The position numbers were made by a program, and so were the translations under genes. The notes below the pieces were generated by a model. It searched no databases, was not told where the DNA came from, and saw nothing but the letters and a program-made list of their open reading frames with translations. A DNA stretch of 64,000 nt from Fusobacterium sp. JB019 (GTDB taxonomy: Bacteria; Fusobacteriota; Fusobacteriia; Fusobacteriales; Fusobacteriaceae), in the NCBI GenBank assembly GCA_030673965.1, contig JAUTCN010000003.1:62001-126000 (forward strand), given 5' to 3'. Below are positions 18,154 to 26,701 of the stretch, piece by piece (position 1 is the first letter of the stretch; every line of letters begins with the position of its first letter).

Positions 18154-19362
18154 TTACTTAAAGAAATTTAGGAAAGATGTTATTATAACCGCATTTGTTA
18201 AGTTACATATTAATCCTCCTAGTAAAGGAACAACAAAGAATGCTAGTTTAGAATAACCAAACTCATCACAAACTGTTTTCATTGTAGCCATTGCAACTGG
18301 TGTTGCTCCAAGTCCAAATCCATTATGACCAACAGCCATTATTGCTGCATCGTAATTTTTACCTAAGAATCTGAATGTTAATTGTGTTACAAATAAGTAA
18401 GCAAGCAACACTTGACAAGCTAACATAACAACCATAGGAATAGCTAATCCTGCTAATTGCCATAATTTCATTGTCATAATTGACATTGTGATAAACATTG
18501 CTAAAGATATTTCTCCAATTATATCAACAGATTGAAATATATCTGGGCTTTCTCCATGTATTTTTTCATAGAAGTTTCTTACTAATAAACCACCAACCAT
18601 ACACATTACATGAATTGGTAATTTAACTCCTGGAACAAGTGTTTTAAATAAGTTAAAGAAAACTGATCCAATTCCTATTGCTATAAACATTAAGCATACT
18701 GCAAGCATTGATTTTTTAGGATCCACAAAGTTTTTAAGTTGACTCTCTTTTTCCATTTCTTCAATTTCTTCAGAAGAAAATTTCCCTTTAAGATTATGTT
18801 TTTCTACTAATCTTTTTCCTAATGGTCCTCCTACTATACATCCTGCAACAAGTCCAAATGTTGCTGCTGCTAAAGCAACCTCCATAGCTCCTGTAGCTCC
18901 CATCGCTTCTGCAACTGGTGCAAAAGCTGCTGCATTTCCATGCCCACCTGTCATTGGTGTAGATCCTGTCATTAAAGCTATTAATGGATTAATATTAAAT
19001 ATTTTCCCAACTCCTATAGCCAAGAAATTTTGTAATGTTTCTAATATTGCTACTAATATTGTAAAAATTATTATTAATTTTCCACCTTTTTTTAATAATT
19101 TTAATCCTACTGCTGCTCCTGCTGCTGCAAAGAAAACACAATAGAAAAACTTATTAATAACACCTTTATCAAATGTAAATTGAACTATTTCAAAATTATG
19201 TAACCCTAAAGCAACTAACGCAAATAATAGTCCACCTACAACTGAAGCAGGAATACAATATTTCTTTAAAACTCCAAATTTACTTCTCAAATAATTTCCT
19301 ATCCATATTAATAATACTGTAACCCCTAACGTTTGAAACATATCAATTTTAACATTCAACAT
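18154..19362 (-). CDS. gltS: sodium/glutamate symporter GltS
   Basis: A 402-residue membrane protein with two inverted halves. Signature motifs: SVVGGLLFALVALG near 40, GSTPMTGGHGNAAAFAPVAE (about 133-152) and in the second half GHNGFGLGATPVAMATM (about 344-360). GltS imports glutamate with Na+. It follows the TAXI binding-protein gene by 12 bases and is under the sigma-54 promoter at 20384-20402. A periplasmic binding protein partner is not part of the known GltS mechanism, which makes the pairing notable. Confidence 0.95.
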   Translation of the reverse strand: MLNVKIDMFQTLGVTVLLIWIGNYLRSKFGVLKKYCIPASVVGGLLFALVALGLHNFEIVQFTFDKGVINKFFYCVFFAAAGAAVGLKLLKKGGKLIIIFTILVAILETLQNFLAIGVGKIFNINPLIALMTGSTPMTGGHGNAAAFAPVAEAMGATGAMEVALAAATFGLVAGCIVGGPLGKRLVEKHNLKGKFSSEEIEEMEKESQLKNFVDPKKSMLAVCLMFIAIGIGSVFFNLFKTLVPGVKLPIHVMCMVGGLLVRNFYEKIHGESPDIFQSVDIIGEISLAMFITMSIMTMKLWQLAGLAIPMVVMLACQVLLAYLFVTQLTFRFLGKNYDAAIMAVGHNGFGLGATPVAMATMKTVCDEFGYSKLAFFVVPLLGGLICNLTNAVIITSFLNFFK

Positions 19363-19374
19363 AAAATCACTCTC

Positions 19375-20364
19375 CTACTCTATTTTTCTTTTTAAAATAC
19401 CTTTTTCTTTATAATATTTAATCGCCCCATTATGAAATGGAATTTTAATATTTTCTAAAGAACTTTCTAAAAATACATTTCTTCTGATAACTTCATTTTC
19501 TGCTTTTAAATCTTCTAAATTCTCCAAAATACTTTTAGTTATATCATATACTACTTTATCTGATAATTTCTCATCACATATAACTATATCCTTAACCCCA
19601 ACTGTATATACATCTTTGTGTAAATTATAAATATCTTTATCTATAATTTCCTTATGAAAAAATGGATATTTAGCAACTAATTTTTTTATCTTACTCTCTT
19701 CTATAGAAACAAAAGAAATATTTATATTTTTCTGTAAATTAGTTATCACTGGATTAGGAACACCATTTGTTAAAAATATCGCATCTAAAACTCCCTTTTT
19801 AAGTTGTTCCACTAACTCTCCTGGAGAAGCATAAACCACTTTCGTATCAGAATACTCCATTTTGTGAACCCCATAAATTAACCTCGCATTTAATTCTACC
19901 CCTGAATTATAAACACCTAATCCTACTTTTTTTCCTTTTAAATCTTCAAATTTATTAATATTTGAATTCCCTCTAGTTATTATTTGAACATAATTATAAT
20001 GAAGTCCCATGATGCATCTTAAATTCTTAGCCGGTCCTTTATTTTCATATGCTCCAACTCCATTATACGCTTGAACAACAGAATCTGACATTGCTATTGC
20101 AATTTCAACTTTATCACTTAAAATTAAGTCAATATTATCCCCAGATCCTCCTGTTGATCTAACTGAACAATTATACCCAGCTTCCTTTATAAATCTTGAA
20201 AAACTAAGACCTATTGGATAAAAAAGTCCACTAATGGGAGCTGTCCCTATAGTTATAAATTCCTTATTACTCCTATCACTCTCCCTAGTTTCCATCCCTA
20301 AAATTCTTAAATTAAAAATTATTAACAACAGAATTAATAACAAATTACTTTTTTTTAGTTTCAT
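19375..20364 (-). CDS. TAXI-family periplasmic solute-binding protein
   Basis: A 329-residue protein with an N-terminal signal peptide (KKSNLLLILLLIIFNLRILG) and no lipobox. The mature region ITIGTAPISGLFYPIGLSFS and STGGSGDNIDLILSDKVEIA are TAXI (TRAP-associated extracytoplasmic immunogenic) hallmarks. TAXI proteins normally feed TRAP DctQM permeases, and some characterised ones bind glutamate. Here no TRAP permease is present and gltS follows in the same operon. Predicted role: capture of glutamate or a related acid, inferred from gltS. It is the first gene after the sigma-54 promoter. Confidence 0.9.
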   Translation of the reverse strand: MKLKKSNLLLILLLIIFNLRILGMETRESDRSNKEFITIGTAPISGLFYPIGLSFSRFIKEAGYNCSVRSTGGSGDNIDLILSDKVEIAIAMSDSVVQAYNGVGAYENKGPAKNLRCIMGLHYNYVQIITRGNSNINKFEDLKGKKVGLGVYNSGVELNARLIYGVHKMEYSDTKVVYASPGELVEQLKKGVLDAIFLTNGVPNPVITNLQKNINISFVSIEESKIKKLVAKYPFFHKEIIDKDIYNLHKDVYTVGVKDIVICDEKLSDKVVYDITKSILENLEDLKAENEVIRRNVFLESSLENIKIPFHNGAIKYYKEKGILKRKIE

Positions 20365-20383
20365 ATTTCCACCACCCTTTTAT

Positions 20384-20402
20384 ATAGCAATTTTTATGCC
20401 AA
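20384..20402 (-). promoter_or_regulatory. sigma-54 (-24/-12) promoter of TAXI-gltS
   Basis: The minus strand reads TTGGCATAAAAATTGCTA: GG of -24 and GC of -12 correctly spaced, matching YTGGCAYRNNNNTTGCW. +1 is predicted at about 20375, giving a leader of only 11 bases. The adjacent genes encode an NtrC-class sigma-54 activator and its kinase. Confidence 0.88.
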
Positions 20403-20479
20403 ATTTTATTTTTTTCTAACTTATGTTTTTTTCTAGAATAATTTTCTCCATTTCAAAACTATTCCCCCTATAATAATTT

Positions 20480-20524
20480 AATGCGGCAACTTTTTCCTAA
20501 AACACCGGAAATAATTGCCGCATT
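20480..20524. promoter_or_regulatory. 10-bp inverted repeat, candidate activator site and/or hairpin
   Basis: AATGCGGCAA (20480-20489) and TTGCCGCATT (20515-20524) are perfect inverses separated by 25 bases, with a nested TTTCC/GGAAA. They lie about 80-120 bases upstream of the sigma-54 -24 element, the usual enhancer distance. The repeat also lies just after the regulator gene's stop and could end its transcript, but no clear T-run follows on the minus strand. Confidence 0.6.
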
Positions 20525-20548
20525 AATACTAAAGAGAACTTTTTTCCT

Positions 20549-21925
20549 CTATAACTCATATTCTTTTATTTTATTACGTAAACCTCGTTCGCTAATACCT
20601 AACATTTCTGCTGTATTTTTTCTATGACCCTTATTTTTATCCAAACATTTTTTTATTAGTATCCTCTCTGCATCTTTTAATGTTAAACCTAATAAATTCT
20701 CTAATTCATCTATATCTTCATCTGAAAAATTATTGCCATATTTTTCTTTCCCTTTAAAATTTTCTAATATATTATAAGGCAATGATTTAACATCTATTTT
20801 TTCATCAACCGCCAGTATAACTCCTCTTTCAATTATATTAGATAACTCTCTTACGTTTCCAGGATAATCATAATCTAATAAAAATCTTTTAGCTTCCGTT
20901 GTCAATCCTCTAATATTTTTATCCATTTCCTTGTTATATATTTTTATAAAATGCTCAAATAAAAATGGCAAATCATCTTTTCTTTCCCTCAAAGGACTCA
21001 GTTTAATCTCAACAACATTTAATCTAAAATAAAGATCTCTTCTAAACATTCCATCTTCTACCATCTTTTTTAAATTTTTATTTGTCGCTGATATTATTCT
21101 TACATCCGTTGTTATAATCTCATTTGACCCAAGAGGAATAAATTTTTTATCTTGAAGAACTCTTAACAATTTAGACTGTAAACTTAAACTCATATCTCCT
21201 ATTTCATCTAAAAAAATAGTTCCTCCATCTGCATATTGAAATTTTCCAACTTTGTCTGCAATAGCATTTGTAAAAGTTCCTTTCTTATGTCCAAAAAATT
21301 CCTCTTCTAAAAGTCCTTCAGGAATAGCCGCACAATTAACTTCTACAAAATTCTTATCCTTTCTTTTCCCTGAAAAATGAATAGCTCTAGCAACTAATTC
21401 TTTTCCAGTTCCACTTTCTCCAGAAATCAATACTCCTGTATCTACATCTTTCAACCTCTCTACAAGAGAAAATATTTCTTTCATCGATTTACTTTTCCCT
21501 ATAATCCCCTTATACTCATATTTATTTTGCAATTCTTCACTTAAATATTCAACCTTTTCATTTAATTCTTTAAAATTTAAAGCTTGTTCTATTGTCAAGT
21601 ATAACTCCTCTATATTTAAAGGTTTAGTTAAATAAGTGTATGCTCCTTTTTTCATAGCATCAACTGAAGACATTATTGATCCATAAGCAGTCATAATTAT
21701 AACTATTATTTTCTCATTAATTTCTTTTATTTTCTCTAACAATTCTAAACCGTCTACTTCTCCTATCTTAAGATCTAATAAAATTAAATCTATTTGTGTA
21801 TTTTTGATTAACTTTATTCCTTCTTCAGGATTTGTTGTGGCTTTAATTTTATATTTATCTTCTAATGCATATGTTAAAGAGGAGCAAATATATTTTTCAT
21901 CATCAATAATAAGTATTCTTTTCAT
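20549..21925 (-). CDS. NtrC-family sigma-54-dependent response regulator
   Basis: 458 residues from the ATG at 21925. The longer frame begins at a TTG inside SD GAGGAGG and is rejected. Receiver domain 1-115 (Asp51 in LILLDLKIG, Lys101), AAA+ domain 138-375 with Walker A GESGTGKE (169-176) and Walker B GTIFLDEIGD, and a C-terminal Fis-type HTH (DAERILIKKCLDKNKGHRKN, ISERGLRNKI). The sigma-54-contacting loop reads GTFTNA (216-221) rather than canonical GAFTGA. The stop of the kinase gene precedes its ATG by one base. The likely target is the adjacent TAXI-gltS promoter. Confidence 0.93.
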   Translation of the reverse strand: MKRILIIDDEKYICSSLTYALEDKYKIKATTNPEEGIKLIKNTQIDLILLDLKIGEVDGLELLEKIKEINEKIIVIIMTAYGSIMSSVDAMKKGAYTYLTKPLNIEELYLTIEQALNFKELNEKVEYLSEELQNKYEYKGIIGKSKSMKEIFSLVERLKDVDTGVLISGESGTGKELVARAIHFSGKRKDKNFVEVNCAAIPEGLLEEEFFGHKKGTFTNAIADKVGKFQYADGGTIFLDEIGDMSLSLQSKLLRVLQDKKFIPLGSNEIITTDVRIISATNKNLKKMVEDGMFRRDLYFRLNVVEIKLSPLRERKDDLPFLFEHFIKIYNKEMDKNIRGLTTEAKRFLLDYDYPGNVRELSNIIERGVILAVDEKIDVKSLPYNILENFKGKEKYGNNFSDEDIDELENLLGLTLKDAERILIKKCLDKNKGHRKNTAEMLGISERGLRNKIKEYEL

Positions 21926-21926
21926 T

Positions 21927-23909
21927 TTAAGCCTCCTCAAATTTTATTATAAATTTTGTATATTCATTTTCTTTACTTTCTACAAATATTTCTCCATTAT
22001 TTTTTTCTATCAATTGTTTTGATACTGCTAACCCTATACCTGTTCCATTAGCTTTTGTTGTATAAAATATTTTAAAAATATTTTCCAATTCTTTCTTTTT
22101 CAAACCTATTCCATTATCAAAAAAACTCATGCATACTTTATTCTTTTCTCTATATCCATCTATTGTTATATTATATTTTTCTTTAACATCAAACTTTTCC
22201 TTTTTATCATTTATAGCATCTATTGAATTTAAAAGTATATTTATAATAACTTGCTTTAATTGATTTTTATCAGCTTTTATAATTAAATTATCATTTATAG
22301 TAGTTTTTAATTTAATTTTAGATTTTGAAACTGTTGGTTTTACCAAAAGAACACAAGACTCTACTAAATTAAAAATATTTATTTTTTCTATGTTCACTGA
22401 TCTTGGTTTAGAATAATCAATTAAATTTTCAATTAGTTTGCTCACCCTATCAACTTCCTTAGGCACTATTTCTACAAGTTCTTTTTTAAAAGTTTCATTA
22501 TCTTGCTTATAAGGCAATATCTCCACATAAGTCCTTATAGAGGTTAAAGGATTTCTTATTTCATGAGCAATTCCTGATATCATACTTGAAATTGCTGCTT
22601 CTTTCTCTTTTTCAGCCGCTCTTTCTTTCAGTAATTTTTCTCTAGTAGCATCTTCAATAGTTAAAAATACCCCAATAACATTTTTTTTATAATCTAGCAA
22701 CTGATAAATCATATATCTGAAATAATGTTCTTCCTCATTTACTATTTTTAATAAATCATTGGTAAAACTAATTTTTTCATTATTTATAATAGCTTTTAAT
22801 TTTTCTTGAGTAAGCATTTCATTTATAATAGGTATATTCTTTATATTTTCACCTATATATTTAGAAGATAAATTAAACATTTCCAAAGTATTATTATTTA
22901 AAAAATTAACTTCACCGTTTCTATTCAATATAACTATACCTCTTGGACTACTTTCACAAATAATACTATTTAACTCTGTAGTATTTCTAATTTCGATAAT
23001 TTTATCTTCTAACTGTTTATTAGATTCTAATAATTCTGATGTTTTCCCTTTAACTTTCTTTTTTAACTGAAAATTCCAAAAGAAAGAAATTAAAAATATT
23101 ATAATTAAAAAACCAGCTAACAATGAAATTCTAGTCATCATATTCGTAATCTTTTTTAATTTTTCTTTTTCAAAATTTTTAGTCCATTTATTATAAAGCT
23201 TTTCATATTCTCCATTTATTTTTATATTCTTTAATTCCGTATTTATAGAATCAAGTAAATCTTCATCTAATAAAGAAACTCCTATATAATAACTTATAGG
23301 AGCTGTATAGCTATTTATAAGTTCATATTTTTCTTCCACATCATCTGAAACTAGCAAATATTCTGCAACTTCTTTTACCCCAATACTAAAATCTGCTCTA
23401 TCCATTTTTAATAATTCAAATAAAGATTCCTGATCTAAAGTCACATTAAAATGAACTTTCTTTAAATTTTTTAAATATTCATATTCTGACGAATCTTTTT
23501 CCACAGCAACTACAAAAGCTTCTTCCCCAAAATTATTTTTCACTTTAGAACTATTCTTTTTAGAAGTTACTATACAAGTACTAGATTGAAGAATATTATC
23601 TGAAAACTTAACTTTATTTACTAAATCATCTTTAAATCTAATACCTAGTATTAAATCCACATTCCCTTTATCCAATTCATTTATAGAACGTTCTTTTCCC
23701 ATAGGAATATATTTAAAACTTACATTATTTCTTTTTCCTATAATATTTAACAAATCTATATTCAACCCTTTATATTCTCCATTTTCAATAAATTGAAAAG
23801 GAGGCATTTTAGGATCTATTGCAACTTTATATTCTTTCCCTATATTATTAGCTAGTATACTTAAAGAATAAGTTATGAAAAAAAAGACTATCTTTACAAT
23901 TTTCTTCAT
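21927..23909 (-). CDS. sensor histidine kinase with periplasmic SBP_bac_3 domain
   Basis: 660 residues. Signal or TM segment 1-20. Periplasmic amino-acid-binding-protein fold 25-245 (YKVAIDPKMPPFQFIENGEY, KGLNIDLLNIIG). TM 260-282, PAS 310-425, HisKA with His449 (SGIAHEIRNPLTSIRTY), and HATPase with NILLNSIDAIND, FDNGIGLK and GTGIGLAVSK. Such kinases sense a small solute directly. Tight coupling to the NtrC-type regulator and nearness to TAXI-gltS suggest an acidic amino acid as ligand (inference). The gene begins 25 bases after trxB. Confidence 0.93.
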   Translation of the reverse strand: MKKIVKIVFFFITYSLSILANNIGKEYKVAIDPKMPPFQFIENGEYKGLNIDLLNIIGKRNNVSFKYIPMGKERSINELDKGNVDLILGIRFKDDLVNKVKFSDNILQSSTCIVTSKKNSSKVKNNFGEEAFVVAVEKDSSEYEYLKNLKKVHFNVTLDQESLFELLKMDRADFSIGVKEVAEYLLVSDDVEEKYELINSYTAPISYYIGVSLLDEDLLDSINTELKNIKINGEYEKLYNKWTKNFEKEKLKKITNMMTRISLLAGFLIIIFLISFFWNFQLKKKVKGKTSELLESNKQLEDKIIEIRNTTELNSIICESSPRGIVILNRNGEVNFLNNNTLEMFNLSSKYIGENIKNIPIINEMLTQEKLKAIINNEKISFTNDLLKIVNEEEHYFRYMIYQLLDYKKNVIGVFLTIEDATREKLLKERAAEKEKEAAISSMISGIAHEIRNPLTSIRTYVEILPYKQDNETFKKELVEIVPKEVDRVSKLIENLIDYSKPRSVNIEKINIFNLVESCVLLVKPTVSKSKIKLKTTINDNLIIKADKNQLKQVIINILLNSIDAINDKKEKFDVKEKYNITIDGYREKNKVCMSFFDNGIGLKKKELENIFKIFYTTKANGTGIGLAVSKQLIEKNNGEIFVESKENEYTKFIIKFEEA

Positions 23910-23934
23910 TACATCCTCCCTTTCAATAATACTT

Positions 23935-24855
23935 TTAATTATTTTGAGTCAATAAATATTTTATAACTTCCATTCCTGCTACTGTTCCATCACTTACAGC
24001 TGTTGTAACTTGTCTAGCTTTCTTACTTACTACATCTCCAGCTGCATAAATACCTTCAAAATTTGTTTTCATAGTTTCATCTGTAACTATCAATCCATCT
24101 TCATCTAAATTAGCAAATTCTCCTAAAAGTTCTGTTGAATTTTTAGTTCCTAAATATAAAAAAGCATATTGAATTGGAAATTCTTTTTTCTCCCCATTAA
24201 TCTCAACTTCTGCTTTCTCTAAAATACTATCCCCTTTTAGTTCAGTTACTTTAGAATTTAAAATTATTTCAACTTTTTCATTCTCTTTTAAAGTTTTTAA
24301 TATGTTTTCATTACATTTTAATTCTTCTCCTGTAACAAATATATATATTTTTTGTGAATATTTAGTTAGGAATAATGCTTCTTCTGCTATTTCTTCACCT
24401 TGGCCAAATAAAGAAACTGTTTTATTTCTTGTAAAAGCTCCATCGCAAGTTGCACAGTAAGAAACTCCCTTTCCTAAAAATTCAGCCTCTCCTTTTAATT
24501 TTTTTCCTGTATTTTTAGCCCAGCCTGTAGCAATGACTATAGATTTAGCTTTAATATTAACTTTATCTGTCTTTACTATTTTAGGATTATCATATATATC
24601 TATTCCTAAAAAAGTAGCATCTAAAAACTCTGATCCAAATCTTTTAGCTTGATCTTTCATTTGATTTTGTAATTTTGTTCCTGTAATACCTTCTGGAAAT
24701 CCAGGATAATTATCAATTTGATGGGCCATTTGAATACTTCCTATATTTTTTCTTTCTATAACTAGCACAGATAAATTAGATCTACTTGCATAAATAGCTG
24801 AAGTTAATCCTGCAGGTCCTCCCCCTACTACTACTAAATCATAAATTTTTTCCAT
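23935..24855 (-). CDS. trxB: thioredoxin-disulfide reductase (TrxB-like)
   Basis: 306 residues. FAD-binding GGGPAG (11-16), redox centre Cys134-Ala-Thr-Cys137 (SYCATCDGAF), NADPH-site region, and C-terminal FAD motif GIYAAGDVV. It reduces thioredoxin or a thioredoxin-like partner with NADPH. No thioredoxin gene is adjacent. The second nucleotide-binding motif reads SLFGQGEEIAEEAL, not the usual GGGDSA, so an NADH-using or ferredoxin-like subclass cannot be excluded. It lies between the MBL hydrolase and the kinase on the same strand. Confidence 0.88.
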   Translation of the reverse strand: MEKIYDLVVVGGGPAGLTSAIYASRSNLSVLVIERKNIGSIQMAHQIDNYPGFPEGITGTKLQNQMKDQAKRFGSEFLDATFLGIDIYDNPKIVKTDKVNIKAKSIVIATGWAKNTGKKLKGEAEFLGKGVSYCATCDGAFTRNKTVSLFGQGEEIAEEALFLTKYSQKIYIFVTGEELKCNENILKTLKENEKVEIILNSKVTELKGDSILEKAEVEINGEKKEFPIQYAFLYLGTKNSTELLGEFANLDEDGLIVTDETMKTNFEGIYAAGDVVSKKARQVTTAVSDGTVAGMEVIKYLLTQNN

Positions 24856-24877
24856 TAATTCTCCCCCTATTTATAGT

Positions 24878-25507
24878 TTATTTTATTATCCCCATTCTTC
24901 TTAAAAATACTCTTTCTTCTCCTATTGTTGTTGGCTCTGTATGTCCACTATAAACTACTGTATCTTCCGGTAACTGACAAAGTTTTCCTAAACTTTCAAA
25001 CAACATCTCACCACTACTTCCTGGAAAATCATATCTTCCAAAACTTCTTCTAAACATTGTATCCCCTGATATTAATAATTTTGATTTTTCACAGAAAAAA
25101 CTTTTAGAACCCATTGTATGCCCTGGAGTGTCTATAACTTTAAATTCCCCTATCATATCCCCTTCTTTAACTTCAATAAACTCTTGTTTATATTCAAAAT
25201 TTATACCAAATATATAATTAGAGTGATTTAACTTTGCATCTCCTAAACACTCACTATCTTCTTTTCCTATAAATACTGTAGCCTGAGGATAAAGTTGCTT
25301 TAATAAATTTAATCCACAAATATGATCAGAATGTCCATGAGTTAAGACAATATATTTAACATCTAACTCATTAGCTTTCACAAATTCTGCTAGCTGACCC
25401 AATCCTTCTCCTTCACAATCAAATATGTAAGCAATTTTATTGTCATCCCAAACTAAATAGCTATTAGTTTGAAAACCACCAGTTAGAAATGTCTTTATAT
25501 TCATCAT
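24878..25507 (-). CDS. MBL-fold hydrolase, glyoxalase II-like
   Basis: A 209-residue metallo-beta-lactamase-fold protein with the metal-binding motif THGHSDH (His57, His59, Asp61, His62), a later DTPGHTMGS and a final SGHTEPTT. The compact size and pattern match the YcbL/glyoxalase II-like group common in anaerobes. The substrate is unknown. It is the first gene of a possible MBL-trxB-kinase-regulator transcript; gaps are only 22, 25 and 1 bases. Confidence 0.88.
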   Translation of the reverse strand: MMNIKTFLTGGFQTNSYLVWDDNKIAYIFDCEGEGLGQLAEFVKANELDVKYIVLTHGHSDHICGLNLLKQLYPQATVFIGKEDSECLGDAKLNHSNYIFGINFEYKQEFIEVKEGDMIGEFKVIDTPGHTMGSKSFFCEKSKLLISGDTMFRRSFGRYDFPGSSGEMLFESLGKLCQLPEDTVVYSGHTEPTTIGEERVFLRRMGIIK

Positions 25508-25674
25508 AATTAATTCTCCTCCTAAAATATTTTTATAATTACATACTTATAAACTATCATTTTTCTAGAAAAAAATAAAGGATTATTATTAGAATTTATA
25601 TAAATAATATGATAGAATTATTATTATATTAAAAATTAAAATAATTATTATTTTATACAATTTAGGAGGAAAAA

Positions 25675-26133
25675 ATGAACATAGTTTTATACGAACCAGA
25701 AATCCCTTATAATACAGGTAATATTGGGCGTTCTTGTGTCTTAACAAATTCAACTTTACATCTTATAAAACCACTTGGGTTTTCTCTAGATGAAAAGCAA
25801 GTAAAAAGAGCAGGACTTGATTATTGGCATTTAGTTAAAATAGTTGAATGGAATAATTGGGAAGAATTTTTAGCAGCTAATCCCGATGGAAATTTCTTCT
25901 ATGCCACAACCAAATCACATCAAACTTATAGTGATGTAACTTATCATGAAAATGACTTTATAGTTTTTGGACCTGAGTCTAGAGGAATTCCAGAAGAAAT
26001 TTTAAAAAAGAATCCTGAAAGATGTATAACTATTCCTATGATTCCTATGGGACGTTCTTTAAATCTTTCAAATTCTGCAGCTATTATTTTGTATGAATCT
26101 TTGAGACAAACTGGTTTTAACTTCGGAGAATAA
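25675..26133 (+). CDS. trmL: tRNA (cytidine/uridine-34-2'-O)-methyltransferase TrmL
   Basis: A 152-residue SPOUT methyltransferase. It begins MNIVLYEPEIPYNTGNIGRS, has GPESRGIPEEIL and the knot motif IPMIPMGRSLNLSNSAAI. TrmL methylates the wobble ribose of tRNA-Leu using SAM. SD AGGAGGA before ATG. folA follows after 4 bases. Confidence 0.95.
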   Translation: MNIVLYEPEIPYNTGNIGRSCVLTNSTLHLIKPLGFSLDEKQVKRAGLDYWHLVKIVEWNNWEEFLAANPDGNFFYATTKSHQTYSDVTYHENDFIVFGPESRGIPEEILKKNPERCITIPMIPMGRSLNLSNSAAIILYESLRQTGFNFGE

Positions 26134-26137
26134 AAAT

Positions 26138-26602
26138 ATGATAAATATAATTGTTGCTATGGATAACAATTTTCTTATTGGATCTAAAGGAAGACTTCCT
26201 TGGAATATTCCTGAAGATTTAAAACTATTTAAAAAATTAACAGAAAACAATATTGTTATAATGGGAAGAAAAACTTTTGAAAGTATAGGAAAACCTCTTC
26301 CTAACAGAATTAATATTGTAATTAGTAATACACTTAAAAAAAAATCTCATGTAATTATATTCACTTCTTTAGAAAAAGCAATAATCTTTGCAAAAAAATT
26401 TAATAAAGAAATTTTTATTATGGGAGGAGCTAATATTTACAAAGAAACTCTAGATAAAAAATTTGCAGAAAAAATCTGCATTTCCCATATAAAAAAGAAT
26501 TATTATGGAGATACATTTTTCCCAATAATTAACTTAAACAAATTAAAACAAATACAAGAAACTAACTTTTGTGAATTCACATATAGAGAGTATTTGCTCT
26601 AA
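26138..26602 (+). CDS. folA: dihydrofolate reductase
   Basis: A 154-residue DHFR. MINIIVAMDNNFLIGSKGRL, PWNIPEDLKLFKKLT (with the catalytic acid), NIVIMGRKTFESIGKPLPNR and FIMGGANIYKETL are all present. It reduces dihydrofolate with NADPH. No thyA or other folate gene is adjacent. It is translationally close-coupled to trmL; the SD must lie in the end of trmL (TTCGGAGAAT). Confidence 0.96.
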   Translation: MINIIVAMDNNFLIGSKGRLPWNIPEDLKLFKKLTENNIVIMGRKTFESIGKPLPNRINIVISNTLKKKSHVIIFTSLEKAIIFAKKFNKEIFIMGGANIYKETLDKKFAEKICISHIKKNYYGDTFFPIINLNKLKQIQETNFCEFTYREYLL

Positions 26603-26622
26603 ATTTCTAACTAAAAAAACAC

Positions 26623-26651
26623 TTGTAATTTAAAATAACATATGTTATTAT
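26623..26651 (+). promoter_or_regulatory. sigma-70 promoter of the FadL-like gene
   Basis: TTGTAA, 17-base spacer, TATTAT. The spacer, -10 and start region are covered by the three palindromic repeats at 26635-26678, so occupancy of these would block transcription. Confidence 0.55.
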
Positions 26652-26678
26652 AACGTGTGTTATTATTACATGTGTTAT
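26635..26678. promoter_or_regulatory. three phased 14-bp palindromic operators
   Basis: ATAACATATGTTAT (26635-26648, perfect palindrome), ATAACGTGTGTTAT (26650-26663) and ATTACATGTGTTAT (26665-26678). The starts are spaced exactly 15 bases apart. They lie directly upstream of the FadL-like gene's SD and overlap its promoter. The TetR-family gene two positions downstream is the obvious candidate binder (inference). Confidence 0.8.
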
Positions 26679-26701
26679 TTTTATTTTAGGAGGTTTAAAA
26701 T

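Noticed and set aside
21925-21940. Longer start (TTG at 21940) for the NtrC-class regulator
   Set aside because: The TTG lies inside the SD GAGGAGG that serves the ATG at 21925, and the ATG gives the standard receiver-domain N-terminus MKRILIIDDE.
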